A stretch of 64,000 nt of DNA, taken from assembly GCA_001829185.1 (NCBI GenBank), contig MIAR01000036.1, forward strand, positions 1 through 64,000. Direction: 5' to 3'. This DNA is from Spirochaetes bacterium GWB1_60_80. Lineage in GTDB: Bacteria; Spirochaetota; Spirochaetia; Treponematales; UBA12059. Positions 9,240 through 19,524 of this stretch are shown here, piece by piece. The translations under genes were made by a program, and so were the position numbers. Positions within the stretch are counted from its first letter, which is position 1. Each line of letters starts with the position of its first letter. The notes beneath the pieces were generated by a model. It was given only the letters and a program-made list of their open reading frames with translations, did not search any database and was not told where the DNA came from.

Positions 9240-9969
9240 CGATCTACACTACGCCTATCCGGATGGACGCGGTATCAGCGCCATCGATCTGGCTATCGCG
9301 CGGCCGGGGTTGGTGGCCCTGATCGGGCGCAATGGCTCGGGCAAGACCACGCTGCTCAATGTGCTCAGCGGCCGCTTGGCCCCTTCGGGCGGCAACCTCC
9401 GCCTGTTTGGGCGGCTGATTGACCCGGCGGGCGATGTAGCCTGGAAGGCCCGTCTGGCCTATTGCCCGTCCGATGATTTGCTGATCGGCATGCTGACGGT
9501 GCGCGAGAATTACGAACTCATCGGCTGGCTGCGCTGTGGCGACAAGCAGGCCTGGCGGGCTATCGGCCACCAGATCGAGGCCTTCGGCTGCGGCCCTTAT
9601 CTCGGGCTCCCGGCCGCCGAACTGTCGGCTGGACAACTGCGCCGCTGCATGATCCTGAGCCTGCTCATCGGGCGGGCCGAGCTGGTGCTGCTGGACGAGC
9701 CGGGCAACGACCTCGATATCGAGGGTATTTTTCTGTTGCGCGACCTGCTGGCCGAGTTGGCCCGGGAGCGCTTGGTGCTGGTATCCACCCATATTATCGA
9801 CGTGGTGCGCCGCCTCGAGCTGCGGGCGCTGTTCATGGAGGCCGGGCGGCTGGTCTACGACGGCCAGCTATCCGGCGACGGCCTGGCGGCTGGCCACCAG
9901 CTGGAAGACCTCTACCGTAGCCTGGTCTGGGACAAGTCGGCCGGGCCGGTCGCGGCCGACCGGGGATGA
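9226..9969 (+). CDS. ABC transporter ATP-binding protein
   Basis: 247 aa from ATG 9226, preceded by GGAGG and overlapping the permease gene. Walker A is G34-T41 (GRNGSGKT), the Q-loop region is around LAYCPSDDLL, the signature is LSAGQLRR, Walker B is LVLLDEPGND and the switch His is in VSTHI. The LSAGQ signature differs from the usual LSGGQ only at the third position. It should energise the membrane subunit encoded just upstream. The signature and short length fit the ABC-2 exporter ATPases. The gene ends directly against the leftward terminator of the next operon. Confidence 0.88.
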   Translation: MLRCNDLHYAYPDGRGISAIDLAIARPGLVALIGRNGSGKTTLLNVLSGRLAPSGGNLRLFGRLIDPAGDVAWKARLAYCPSDDLLIGMLTVRENYELIGWLRCGDKQAWRAIGHQIEAFGCGPYLGLPAAELSAGQLRRCMILSLLIGRAELVLLDEPGNDLDIEGIFLLRDLLAELARERLVLVSTHIIDVVRRLELRALFMEAGRLVYDGQLSGDGLAAGHQLEDLYRSLVWDKSAGPVAADRG

Positions 9970-10020
9970 AAAAGGCCTCCCCGCGGGGAGGCCTCTGTCG
10001 GCGCTTGCCGGCGCCGACAG
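9969..10020 (-). terminator. Intrinsic terminator of the pyrophosphatase operon
   Basis: Read leftward, a perfect stem-loop (9974-9993, arms GGCCTCCCC/GGGGAGGCC) is followed by TTTTT (9973-9969). A second perfect 10-bp hairpin lies just upstream of it (9995-10004 with 10011-10020). It sits 14 bp after the stop codon of the leftward gene ending at 10034. Confidence 0.85.
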
Positions 10021-10033
10021 GCAGCGCGGTACC

Positions 10034-10819
10034 CTACATATTCTTCCAGAATTTGTAATACTTTCTTTCTACGTCTTCCAGAGGCAGCAGCGGGTAGAAT
10101 TTGCAGACGTCCTGCGAGGCGAACATGAAGCCGTGGCGCAGGTGCTTGTAGGAGATGCGGTCCACCGGGCAATCCAGCGACAGGCCCTTGGTTTTCTTGC
10201 CAGGCTTGCTGCGCACTTCGTGTATGGCCTCGCGCAGGCGGGCTGGGTGGATACCCGGGACAAAGCAGCGGATGAAGGGGTTGTCCTGAAATTCCTTGAG
10301 GAAATCGTCGACGTTGAACTCCAGCTGCGAGTAGAACATTTTCGGCGCGCCTTTGGGCATGCTGGGGTCGGTGATGTACTTGGCGTATTCCAGGAAGTTG
10401 TAGTGGGTCAGTACCATCATCTTGATGGGGTTTATTTCCAGGATGATGCGCATCTCGTCGCCGCGCATAGTGGGGTCGTAGTCGGCGCTAGTCAGCTCGA
10501 CGAAGTCGCCAAGGGAGTTACAGTAGTATAACTTACCGAGGGCGGCGTAGTCGATATGCTCCAGGGTGCGGTAGGAGCTGATGAATTTGGTGGCCTTGGG
10601 CCGCCCGTCCTCGTGCTGCTTCAGCTCCTCGAAGGCGTGGTCGATCTTGAAGTACGGGTGGCGGAAAGCCGGGTCGATCTCGACGAAAATCAGGCGGCCC
10701 TCGAAATAGCGGGTCGAGCCCTGGGTGTAGTGCCGGGCGAAATGCTCCGGGTCGAGCTGGCTGGCGATGAGCGCGTGGTTCGGGTGAACCACCATGTACA
10801 GGCGTTTGGCTTCTTCCAT
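10034..10819 (-). CDS. Conserved-looking protein of unknown function, partner of the pyrophosphatase
   Basis: 261 aa, soluble, with no signal peptide or membrane segment. It begins MEEAKRLYMVVHPNHALIAS and is rich in Phe, Tyr and His (LTHYNFLEYAKYIT, then KFYPLLPLEDVERKYYKFWKNM). I do not recognise a domain. Its start codon lies 1 nt after the stop of the membrane pyrophosphatase gene and it ends at a strong terminator, so the two form a tight two-gene operon. Regulation or assembly of the pump is a guess from position alone. Confidence 0.75.
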   Translation of the reverse strand: MEEAKRLYMVVHPNHALIASQLDPEHFARHYTQGSTRYFEGRLIFVEIDPAFRHPYFKIDHAFEELKQHEDGRPKATKFISSYRTLEHIDYAALGKLYYCNSLGDFVELTSADYDPTMRGDEMRIILEINPIKMMVLTHYNFLEYAKYITDPSMPKGAPKMFYSQLEFNVDDFLKEFQDNPFIRCFVPGIHPARLREAIHEVRSKPGKKTKGLSLDCPVDRISYKHLRHGFMFASQDVCKFYPLLPLEDVERKYYKFWKNM

Positions 10820-10820
10820 G

Positions 10821-12890
<2,070 letters not shown>

Positions 12891-12936
12891 GTTCCCTCCT
12901 TGCCGGAACGGCGTACTGCCGGCCGTGCCAGACAGC

Positions 12937-12965
12937 AGTATATACTCGGTTTTAGCGGATCGCAA
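12937..12965 (-). promoter_or_regulatory. Candidate sigma-70 promoter for hppA
   Basis: Read leftward: TTGCGA (12965-12960), 17-bp spacer, TATACT (12942-12937). The expected start site is near 12930, giving a leader of about 40 nt that contains the AAGGAGGG before the TTG start. Confidence 0.6.
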
Positions 12966-13039
12966 ACGGAAAATTAGGCATCAGGCCGATTAGGCGCGGC
13001 CGCTTTTCCGCCGCCTGGCTGGCTGCCAAGCTGGGCGGC

Positions 13040-15295
13040 TTATTCCTCGACGCAGTCTACATAGTAATGCTTCTGGCTGTCGGCTTCCAGCTCGCACACC
13101 AGGCCGTGGATGTCGGTCTGGAAGGCCGGGAACTGGCGATTAAAGTCGCGGGCGAACTGCAAGTAGCGCACGATGGTGCGGTTGAAGCGCTCGCCGGGGA
13201 TAAGGAGCGGGATTCCCGGCGGGTAGGGCGTCAGCAGCACCGAGGTGATGCGGCCTTCCAGCTGGTCGATCGGCACCCGCTGCGTCCGGTGGTGGGTCAT
13301 GCGGTCCCAGGCGTCGGACGGCTTCATGGCTGGAATCATGTCCGACAGGTACATTTCGGTGGTCAGGCGGGCGATGTCGTGCTTCTTGTATTCCTGGTGC
13401 ATGGCCTGGCAGAGATCGCGCAGGCCGGTGCGTTCGCGGGCCGGGTTCTGCTGGACGAATTCCGGCATGACGCGCCACAGCGGGGCGTTCTTGTCGTAGG
13501 CGTCCTTGAACTGCTGCAGCTCGGTGACTAGCGAATTCCAACGGCCCTTGGTGATGCCGATGGTGAACATGATGAAGAAACTGTACAGCCCCGTCTTCTC
13601 GACGACGATGCCGTGCTCGGCCAGGTATTTGGTCAGGACGTGGGCCGGGATACCCCAATTCTCGAACTGGCCGTCCATCTGCAGGCCGGGGGTGATAACG
13701 GTGGCCTTGATCGGATCCAGCATGTTGAAGCCGGGCTCCAGAGCCTTGAAGCCGTGCCAGCTTTCGTCCGGCCGCAGCACCCAGTCGCTGGCCGCGCCGA
13801 TGCCTTCCTCGGACAGTTCGTCCGGCCCCCAGACCTTGAACCACCAGTCGTCGCCCCAATCGGCGTCCACTTTGCGCATCGCCCGGCGGAAGTCTAGGGC
13901 CTCCAGGATCGACTCGGCCACCAGGGCGGTGCCGCCCGGCGGCTCCATCATGGCGGCGGCCACGTCGCAGCTGGCGATGATGGCGTACTGCGGCGAGGTG
14001 GAGGTATGCATCAGGTAGGCTTCGTTGAACAGGTTGCGGTCCAGCTTGCTGGAGTCCGAATCCTGGACCAGGATCTGGGAGGCCTGGGAGAGGCCGGCCA
14101 GCATCTTGTGGGTGGACTGGGTGGAGAAGATCATCGATTGCTCGCAGGGTTTGCGACCCTCGCCGATGGCGTGGTAGTCGCCGTAAAAATCGTGGAAGGC
14201 GGCGTGCGGCAGCCAGGCCTCGTCGAAATGGAGCGAGTCGATCTTGCCGTCCAGCATGGCCTTGATTTCCTCGACGTTATAGATGACGCCGTCGTAGGTG
14301 CTTTGGGTAATGGTCAGGATGCGCGGTTTTCGGTTTTTGCTGCCTCCGGCGAAGGGATTGGCGGCGATTTTCTTCTGGATGTTCTCCCAGGCGAATTCCG
14401 ACTTGGGAATTGGCCCGATGATACCGTAGTTGTTGCGCGTCGGCATCAGGAAAACCGGCACGGCCCCGGTCAGGATGATGGAGTGCAAAATCGACTTGTG
14501 GCAATTGCGGTCCACCACCACGATGTCGCCGGTGGCCACCGTCGAATTCCAGACGATCTTGTTGGCGGTGGAGGTGCCGTTGGTGACGAAGAACAGGTGG
14601 TCGGCATGGAAGATGCGCGCCGCGTTGCGCTCGCTGGCCGCCACCGGCCCGGTGTGGTCTAGGAGCTGGCCCAGCTCGTCGACGGCGTTGCAGACGTCGG
14701 CCCGCAGCATGTTCTCGCCGAAGAACTGGTGGAACATCTGGCCGACCGGGCTTTTAAGGAAGGCGACGCCGCCGGAGTGCCCGGGGCAGTGCCAGGAGTA
14801 GGAGCCGTCGAAGGCGTACTCGGTGAGAGCCCGGAAGAAAGGCGGCGGCAGGCTGGCTACGTAGGCCTTGGCCTCGCGGATGATGTTGCGGGCGATGAAC
14901 TCGGCCGTGTCCTCGAACATGTGGATGAAGCCATCCAGCTCCTTGAGCACCTCGTTGGGGATGTGCCGGCTGGTCCGCGTTTCGCCATAGAGGTAGATCG
15001 GGATGTTCTCGTTGCGGATCCTGATCTCCTTGACGAAGTTGCTGAGTTGCTCGACGGCCTTGGGTACGGAACCGGGCGCGACGTCGCTGAACTCCTCGTC
15101 GTCAATAGACAGGATGAAGGCGCCGGCGCGGGCTTGCTGCTGGGCGAAGGCCGAATGGTCGCCGTAGCTGGTGATGCCGATGACTTCCCAGCCTTCGGCC
15201 TCCAGTGCCTTGGCCAGGGACCGAGCCCCCATGCCGCTCGAATTTTCGGAGCGGAAATCTTCGTCGATGATGACGATCGGAAAATGGAAACGCAT
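13040..15295 (-). CDS. Orn/Lys/Arg decarboxylase, inducible arginine/lysine type
   Basis: 751 aa from ATG 15295 (GAGGTG upstream); an in-frame ATG at 15349 overlaps the promoter. It is a PLP-dependent fold-type I decarboxylase with the N-terminal receiver-like wing domain (about residues 1-130), the PLP domain with Schiff-base K397 in STQSTHK, and a C-terminal domain. The segment after the lysine (SQASQILV, then AYLMHTSTSPQYAI) and the length are closer to biodegradative arginine decarboxylase (AdiA) than to ornithine decarboxylase, but lysine cannot be excluded. It would consume cytoplasmic protons and make agmatine or cadaverine. No antiporter gene is adjacent, which is unusual for acid-resistance systems. 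It is a single gene with its own promoter. Confidence 0.9.
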   Translation of the reverse strand: MRFHFPIVIIDEDFRSENSSGMGARSLAKALEAEGWEVIGITSYGDHSAFAQQQARAGAFILSIDDEEFSDVAPGSVPKAVEQLSNFVKEIRIRNENIPIYLYGETRTSRHIPNEVLKELDGFIHMFEDTAEFIARNIIREAKAYVASLPPPFFRALTEYAFDGSYSWHCPGHSGGVAFLKSPVGQMFHQFFGENMLRADVCNAVDELGQLLDHTGPVAASERNAARIFHADHLFFVTNGTSTANKIVWNSTVATGDIVVVDRNCHKSILHSIILTGAVPVFLMPTRNNYGIIGPIPKSEFAWENIQKKIAANPFAGGSKNRKPRILTITQSTYDGVIYNVEEIKAMLDGKIDSLHFDEAWLPHAAFHDFYGDYHAIGEGRKPCEQSMIFSTQSTHKMLAGLSQASQILVQDSDSSKLDRNLFNEAYLMHTSTSPQYAIIASCDVAAAMMEPPGGTALVAESILEALDFRRAMRKVDADWGDDWWFKVWGPDELSEEGIGAASDWVLRPDESWHGFKALEPGFNMLDPIKATVITPGLQMDGQFENWGIPAHVLTKYLAEHGIVVEKTGLYSFFIMFTIGITKGRWNSLVTELQQFKDAYDKNAPLWRVMPEFVQQNPARERTGLRDLCQAMHQEYKKHDIARLTTEMYLSDMIPAMKPSDAWDRMTHHRTQRVPIDQLEGRITSVLLTPYPPGIPLLIPGERFNRTIVRYLQFARDFNRQFPAFQTDIHGLVCELEADSQKHYYVDCVEE

Positions 15296-15339
15296 AGGCA
15301 CCTCGGCTGTTTGGAGTCTGGATTTTACGGAGTCTACGC

Positions 15340-15369
15340 CGTATAGCATAGCGGCCGCGGCCCTGCCAA
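15340..15369 (-). promoter_or_regulatory. Candidate promoter for the decarboxylase
   Basis: Read leftward: TTGGCA (15369-15364), 18-bp spacer, TATACG (15345-15340), about 45 bp before the ATG. This is a moderate match only. Confidence 0.4.
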
Positions 15370-15481
15370 TGCAAGGACTCAGCCGGCTTTAGAGGCTGAT
15401 TATTTTGCTTAGCTGTCTAAAATGACGGCTTGTTGTAGCGCTGGGCACTCTGGTAGCAACGCTTTATGCGCGCCCTAACCC

Positions 15482-15510
15482 TTGCCAGGATGGCTGCGGT
15501 CGGCTAGAGT
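15482..15510 (+). promoter_or_regulatory. Candidate promoter for the TPR sensor gene
   Basis: TTGCCA (15482-15487), 17-bp spacer, TAGAGT (15505-15510), 60 bp before the ATG at 15571. Confidence 0.4.
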
Positions 15511-15570
15511 AAAGGTGTTGGTGCCCGTGCGGGCCCCCCGTTATCGTACTCATCACGAAAGAGAGTGGTC

Positions 15571-18042
15571 ATGAAAGGCTTCATAGCACTTGGTCTGATC
15601 GGGCTGGTCGTCGTTGGCAGCGCAGTTGGGCTGTTGTTCGTTCGATCCGGGCTGGATTATCTGCCGGGCAGCCGGTGGTTGACCTTTGAGTATCCGCAAT
15701 GGGCTTTTGCCATGGCCGACGATGCCACCGTGGTCATTGACCAAGGCGGACGGCGCATGCTCCAGTTTGACGACCAGGCTGGCCTGCTCTGGCTGAACGA
15801 GTCGACCGGGCTCTTTGGCCGGGTCCTTGCCGCCGCCCGCGATGGGCAGGGTCCTCTCTACGTTATCGACCAGGTGCCGGCCGACGCGCCGGCGGCCCGC
15901 TTTGAGCGCTTGGTGCGGGTCGGGGCCGACGGCAAGCCGGCCGGTGTGGTGCTGCAGAAACGCTTCGAGGCCACCGGTGGCTTCGTGCCCGGCGCGCTCT
16001 GCCAGGCCGGCGATGTCTTCTATTACCTTTACGCCGACAGCGACGGTCTGGTCAACCTGGCCAGCTTTGATACCCGATCCAATACCGAGCGCAGCTTGTC
16101 CAAGACCGAATGGAGCCTGCCCCAGGCCAGCCTGGCGCTTGACCCGCAGAACGGCGCGCTTCTGATCTGCGCCGCTGGCGGTTTGTTGCGCTTCGACCAG
16201 GGCCGCTTTGAGCGGCTGGACGCCTATCGGGCGGAATTAGCCTACTGTACCGGTCTGCAGTTTGGGCCGGACGGCCGCCTCTTCGCCGCCGATGGTCTGC
16301 AGGCCGTGGTGGCTGAGCTGGATGATGAGGGTTATAGCCAGCCGATTTTCCGGCAAACCGTCGACCCGTCCGCCGGCCAGGCCATCGCTGACCGCGCCCA
16401 GAGCCCCCGGCGCTGGCTGGAGGATTTCCTCGGCCTCAACAGCCTGCAGCAGGCCGCCCGGCCCACCGTCGGTTTGGATTACTTCAGCCTGACGCCGCAA
16501 GGCTTCCTGACGGTCGATCAGGCTAACGGTCTGATTCGCTTCTTCATGGCCGACGGGCAAGCCGGCCGGGTAGTCAAGGCTGTCCAGTTGGATAGTTCCC
16601 GAAGGCTGGTTGGCAACATTGCCTGGTCGCTGTTGCTGTTGCTGGCCTTTACCGTGCTCTTGTTGCTGGTGCTCGGTATCCTGCGCCTGTTGTTGCGCTC
16701 TCCGGCCGTTCCAGCCATGCTGATGGCCTGCCTGGCCCCGTTGCTGTTGATCGCCATGGTACTATTCTTTTCGATGTTCGACGGCCGCATCGCGGCCGCC
16801 AAGGCCGACCAGCGTCAGGTTTTGGCCGAGCTGCAGGGTACGGTCCGGGTCGGTGCCAGCCTGCTGGACCTCAACCTGACGGCGGTGCGGCTCAAGCCGC
16901 CCCACGACCCGGCCCTGGTGACCGAGTTGGCGGCGCGTCTTGACCAGCTGATCGCGGCGGCTGACCAAGCGGCTGGTTTCCGCGCCACGCTCTACTATAT
17001 GGATGGTTCCACCTGGGTCAGCCTGGCCGACAGCTGGAAGGTGAATCTGCCAGGCACGCCGTATCGGGCCATGAGCCGCGATTATGCCGAGCGACTAGTA
17101 GCCGGCGGCAGCGTCGCCTATATCCAGCCGCGGCCGAATGGTCACCGCTATCTGGCGGCGGCGGCCGTCCGCTCTTCGGAGGGGCTGCTGCCCTTGGCCT
17201 TGGAGTTATCCTTGCCCGCCGCCGAACTGCGGCTGGCCAGCTTGGCGCTGAGCGTTTTCCGCGACAACCGCCTGTTTATACTGTTTGTGTTGATCGGTTT
17301 CGGCCTGCTGCTGGTATCGGTGGCCTTGTTCGCCGGCCTACGCCTGTCGGAGACACCGTTCGACAACGGCCCCTACCTGCCTGTCCCGGGTGGACTAAGC
17401 GACCGGCCGTTCCAGCGAGCCGGCCTGTCGCTGCCGGACGAATTCGGCCAAGAACCGGATCTGGCCGACGAGGATTTGAACGTCCTGTTGCACGAGACCC
17501 ATTTTGACTTTGAGACGGCCGCCAACGCCCCGGAGCGGGCTGCCGATGGTTCCCCGCTGGCCAGCGGGCTGTCGAGCGCCGAGCCGAGGGTAGCCGCGGC
17601 CGGTGACGAGTTCGACATGGCTTTCCCGACCCCTGACCTGGATGACTTGCCGGACTTGCCGGACTTGCCGTCGCCGGACAGCCTGGAGCGGCCAACGGCC
17701 AACGTAACCGCGCCAACGCGGCCCGAGGCAGTGGCCGCGGCGCCGGCAATCCGGCCAGTCGCGCCAACGGCCATTCCGGCTCCGGAGGAATACAAGCGCC
17801 GCCATCAAGTAGCCATCGAGGCCCTGCGCGGCGGTGATTACGCTCAGGCCGCCAGTCTGCTGGAAGGTTTGGTCGCCGCGCAGCCGGACGATTCGCGGGC
17901 CTGGAACAACTTGGGCATCGCCTACAAGCGCTTGGGCCGTATTGCTGACGCCATTGCCGCCGTCGAGAAGGCCCTGTCGCTGGAGCCGGGCAATGACTCT
18001 ACCCGGCGCAACCTGGCCGCCCTGCGGGCGTTGCACACATGA
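15571..18042 (+). CDS. Membrane protein with beta-propeller-like domain, extracytoplasmic region and C-terminal TPR repeats
   Basis: 823 aa. The start is ATG 15571 with GAGAG upstream; a GTG two codons earlier is too close to that site. Order: one N-terminal membrane anchor (about 3-25), a propeller- or NHL-like extracytoplasmic domain (about 30-340), two adjacent membrane helices (about 347-402), a second extracytoplasmic domain (about 405-560), a helix (about 565-590), an acidic Pro/Ala-rich linker with a short DLPDLPDLP repeat, and TPR motifs from about 738 (ALRGGDYAQAASLLEG, then AWNNLGIAYKRLGR). This suggests an envelope sensor or scaffold passing a signal to a cytoplasmic TPR partner; no catalytic domain is visible. 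The stop overlaps the start of the PHP gene by 4 bp (ATGA), so the two are coupled. Confidence 0.75.
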   Translation: MKGFIALGLIGLVVVGSAVGLLFVRSGLDYLPGSRWLTFEYPQWAFAMADDATVVIDQGGRRMLQFDDQAGLLWLNESTGLFGRVLAAARDGQGPLYVIDQVPADAPAARFERLVRVGADGKPAGVVLQKRFEATGGFVPGALCQAGDVFYYLYADSDGLVNLASFDTRSNTERSLSKTEWSLPQASLALDPQNGALLICAAGGLLRFDQGRFERLDAYRAELAYCTGLQFGPDGRLFAADGLQAVVAELDDEGYSQPIFRQTVDPSAGQAIADRAQSPRRWLEDFLGLNSLQQAARPTVGLDYFSLTPQGFLTVDQANGLIRFFMADGQAGRVVKAVQLDSSRRLVGNIAWSLLLLLAFTVLLLLVLGILRLLLRSPAVPAMLMACLAPLLLIAMVLFFSMFDGRIAAAKADQRQVLAELQGTVRVGASLLDLNLTAVRLKPPHDPALVTELAARLDQLIAAADQAAGFRATLYYMDGSTWVSLADSWKVNLPGTPYRAMSRDYAERLVAGGSVAYIQPRPNGHRYLAAAAVRSSEGLLPLALELSLPAAELRLASLALSVFRDNRLFILFVLIGFGLLLVSVALFAGLRLSETPFDNGPYLPVPGGLSDRPFQRAGLSLPDEFGQEPDLADEDLNVLLHETHFDFETAANAPERAADGSPLASGLSSAEPRVAAAGDEFDMAFPTPDLDDLPDLPDLPSPDSLERPTANVTAPTRPEAVAAAPAIRPVAPTAIPAPEEYKRRHQVAIEALRGGDYAQAASLLEGLVAAQPDDSRAWNNLGIAYKRLGRIADAIAAVEKALSLEPGNDSTRRNLAALRALHT

Positions 18043-18878
18043 TCGACCTGCACACCCATTCCAGCGCCTCTGATGGCAGTTTTTCGCCGACTGTCCTGCT
18101 CGAGCGGGCCCATGGCCTCGGTATTTCCGCCCTGGCGCTGACCGACCACGATTGCCTGGACGGCCTAAGCGAGGCCAAGCTGGCGGCCGATCGCTTGGGC
18201 ATGCGCCTGATTCAGGGCGTGGAGATCGAGATTGCCTTCGGGCCGGGCGAATTCCACTTGCTGGGACTGGATCTGCAGGTTGGCGCCGCCGGGCCGGACG
18301 CCGAACTGGCCGCCTCCCTGCATAACCTGGCCGAAGCTCGGAAGCGGCGTAACCGCGAGGTGATCGACCGCTTCATTGAGGCCGGCTTTGCGCTGGATTA
18401 CGATGAGCTGTGCGCTACCTACGGCATCGGCAGCATCGGCCGGCCGCATATCGCCGAGTACCTGGTAACGAAGGGCGTGGTGCGCAGCAAGCAGCTGGCC
18501 TTCGACAAGTACCTGGCCAAGGGTAAGCCGTACTTTATCCAGAAAGATTGCCTGCCGCTGGACGCGGCTATCGCCATGATCCACCGCGCCGGCGGCTTGG
18601 CCTTCCTGGCCCATCCGATGTCGTTGTTCGTCAGTTGGACGAGGCTGCGCGCCTTGGTGCCGCAGTGGCAGGAACAGGGTTTGGACGGTCTGGAGGCTTG
18701 GCACCCGTTGGCCAGGAAGATCGACTGCCAGCGCCTGGAAACGCTGGCCGGGGAACTGGGCCTGCGCGTCTCGGCCGGCAGCGATTACCACGGCCCGCTG
18801 CGACCCGATCGGCAGCTCGGGCAAACCGCCGGCAAGCTGCCTATCGACGACCGCTTCCTGGAAGCTGTGCGACGGTAG
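18039..18878 (+). CDS. PHP-domain phosphoesterase (RNase AM/YciV-like)
   Basis: 279 aa. The metal-binding motifs of the PHP family are all present: HTHSSASDG (residues 5-13), TDHD, GVEIE, the AHP motif in FLAHPMS, and GSDYHG near the end. Length and motif order match the bacterial 3',5'-nucleotide/oligoribonucleotide phosphatase group (YciV, RNase AM) rather than histidinol phosphatase or the PolC PHP domain. It probably trims RNA 5' ends or nucleotides. It starts inside the stop codon of the TPR gene. Its own stop codon (TAG 18876-18878) lies inside the first unit of an 18-bp palindromic tandem repeat, so the last few residues are encoded by the repeat. Confidence 0.85.
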   Translation: MIDLHTHSSASDGSFSPTVLLERAHGLGISALALTDHDCLDGLSEAKLAADRLGMRLIQGVEIEIAFGPGEFHLLGLDLQVGAAGPDAELAASLHNLAEARKRRNREVIDRFIEAGFALDYDELCATYGIGSIGRPHIAEYLVTKGVVRSKQLAFDKYLAKGKPYFIQKDCLPLDAAIAMIHRAGGLAFLAHPMSLFVSWTRLRALVPQWQEQGLDGLEAWHPLARKIDCQRLETLAGELGLRVSAGSDYHGPLRPDRQLGQTAGKLPIDDRFLEAVRR

Positions 18879-19010
18879 TCGCAAGTGCGACGGTAGTCGC
18901 AAGTGCGACGGTAGTCGCAAGTGCGACGGTAGTCGCAAGTGCGCCAGTAGCCTCAAGTGCGACGGTAGTCGCAAGTGCGCCAGTAGCCTCAAGTGCGACG
19001 GTAGCCGCAG
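18867..19010. repeat. Eight 18-bp palindromic tandem units overlapping the PHP gene end
   Basis: Units begin GTGCGA at 18867, 18885, 18903, 18921, 18939, 18957, 18975 and 18993. Five (1-4 and 6) are identical; their core TGCGAC-GGTA-GTCGCA is a 6-bp hairpin with a 4-nt loop. Units 5 and 7 are the same variant, GTGCGCCAGTAGCCTCAA, which pairs poorly. Unit 8 differs slightly. Unit length is a multiple of three and the first unit contains the TAG that ends the PHP gene. Confidence 0.9.
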
Positions 19011-19035
19011 CGACTATCGGCGCACAGCCGGTAGC

Positions 19036-19461
19036 TCAGCCGCGTCGGCAGCCGTTGCAGCCCAGGACGTGGACGTGCTTGTGGGTGGCGTCCTCAAAAT
19101 AGCGGGATATGAGGTAACCGTTGCGCGGGATGATGTGGTGGCAGACCGGGCACTTCCGGTCGTGCTCGGTGTTGTCCGGCCAGCAATAGGGGCAACCGAA
19201 GACGTGCATGATGCGGTCGGTCGGCCCTTCGGTGTACAATTTCGACTTGACCTGCATGCCGGGGGCCAGCTTGCTGTCGCAGACCGGGCAGCTGCGCACG
19301 CCGATGGACTTGTCGTGCACCGCGCCTTGGCCGTCCTTTTCGAAGCGCTGGTTACGGTATTCGTGCCGGCTGGCGGCCGGACGCAGGATCAGGGTATACA
19401 GTAGCCAGATCAGGATGATGCCGATGGCGGCTAGGATGGTGATAAACAGCAGGTTCTCCAT
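19036..19461 (-). CDS. Membrane-anchored zinc-ribbon protein of unknown function
   Basis: 141 aa from ATG 19461. One N-terminal membrane helix (LLFITILAAIGIILIWLLYTL) is followed by a charged linker and a cytoplasmic-looking domain with four CxxC pairs: CPVC, CPYC, CPVC and CNGC. The pairs suggest two zinc ribbons. No enzyme family is recognised. There is no clear ribosome-binding site, but a TATACT box ends 6 nt before the ATG, so the message may be leaderless. It is divergent from rsmI and shares overlapping promoter boxes with it. Confidence 0.7.
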   Translation of the reverse strand: MENLLFITILAAIGIILIWLLYTLILRPAASRHEYRNQRFEKDGQGAVHDKSIGVRSCPVCDSKLAPGMQVKSKLYTEGPTDRIMHVFGCPYCWPDNTEHDRKCPVCHHIIPRNGYLISRYFEDATHKHVHVLGCNGCRRG

Positions 19462-19467
19462 TGGTGC

Positions 19468-19496
19468 AGTATAGCATGTACACCAGGCATTGACCA
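19468..19496 (-). promoter_or_regulatory. Candidate promoter of the zinc-ribbon gene
   Basis: Read leftward: TGGTCA (19496-19491), 17-bp spacer, TATACT (19473-19468). The ATG at 19461 is where transcription should start, suggesting a leaderless or nearly leaderless mRNA. Confidence 0.55.
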
Positions 19497-19518
19497 CCGC
19501 CGGTGGCTGCGGCATACT
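19490..19518 (+). promoter_or_regulatory. Candidate promoter of rsmI, overlapping the divergent one
   Basis: TTGACC (19490-19495), 17-bp spacer, CATACT (19513-19518), with the rsmI ATG at 19525. The -35 box occupies the same base pairs as the -35 of the divergent zinc-ribbon gene, so RNA polymerase should not be able to use both at once. Confidence 0.5.
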
Positions 19519-19524
19519 AACGGC

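Noticed and set aside
18165-18992. Minus-strand frame with HLRLPSHLRLPSH repeats over the PHP gene
   Set aside because: The repeat is simply the 18-bp palindromic array read antisense; the PHP motifs on the plus strand are decisive.
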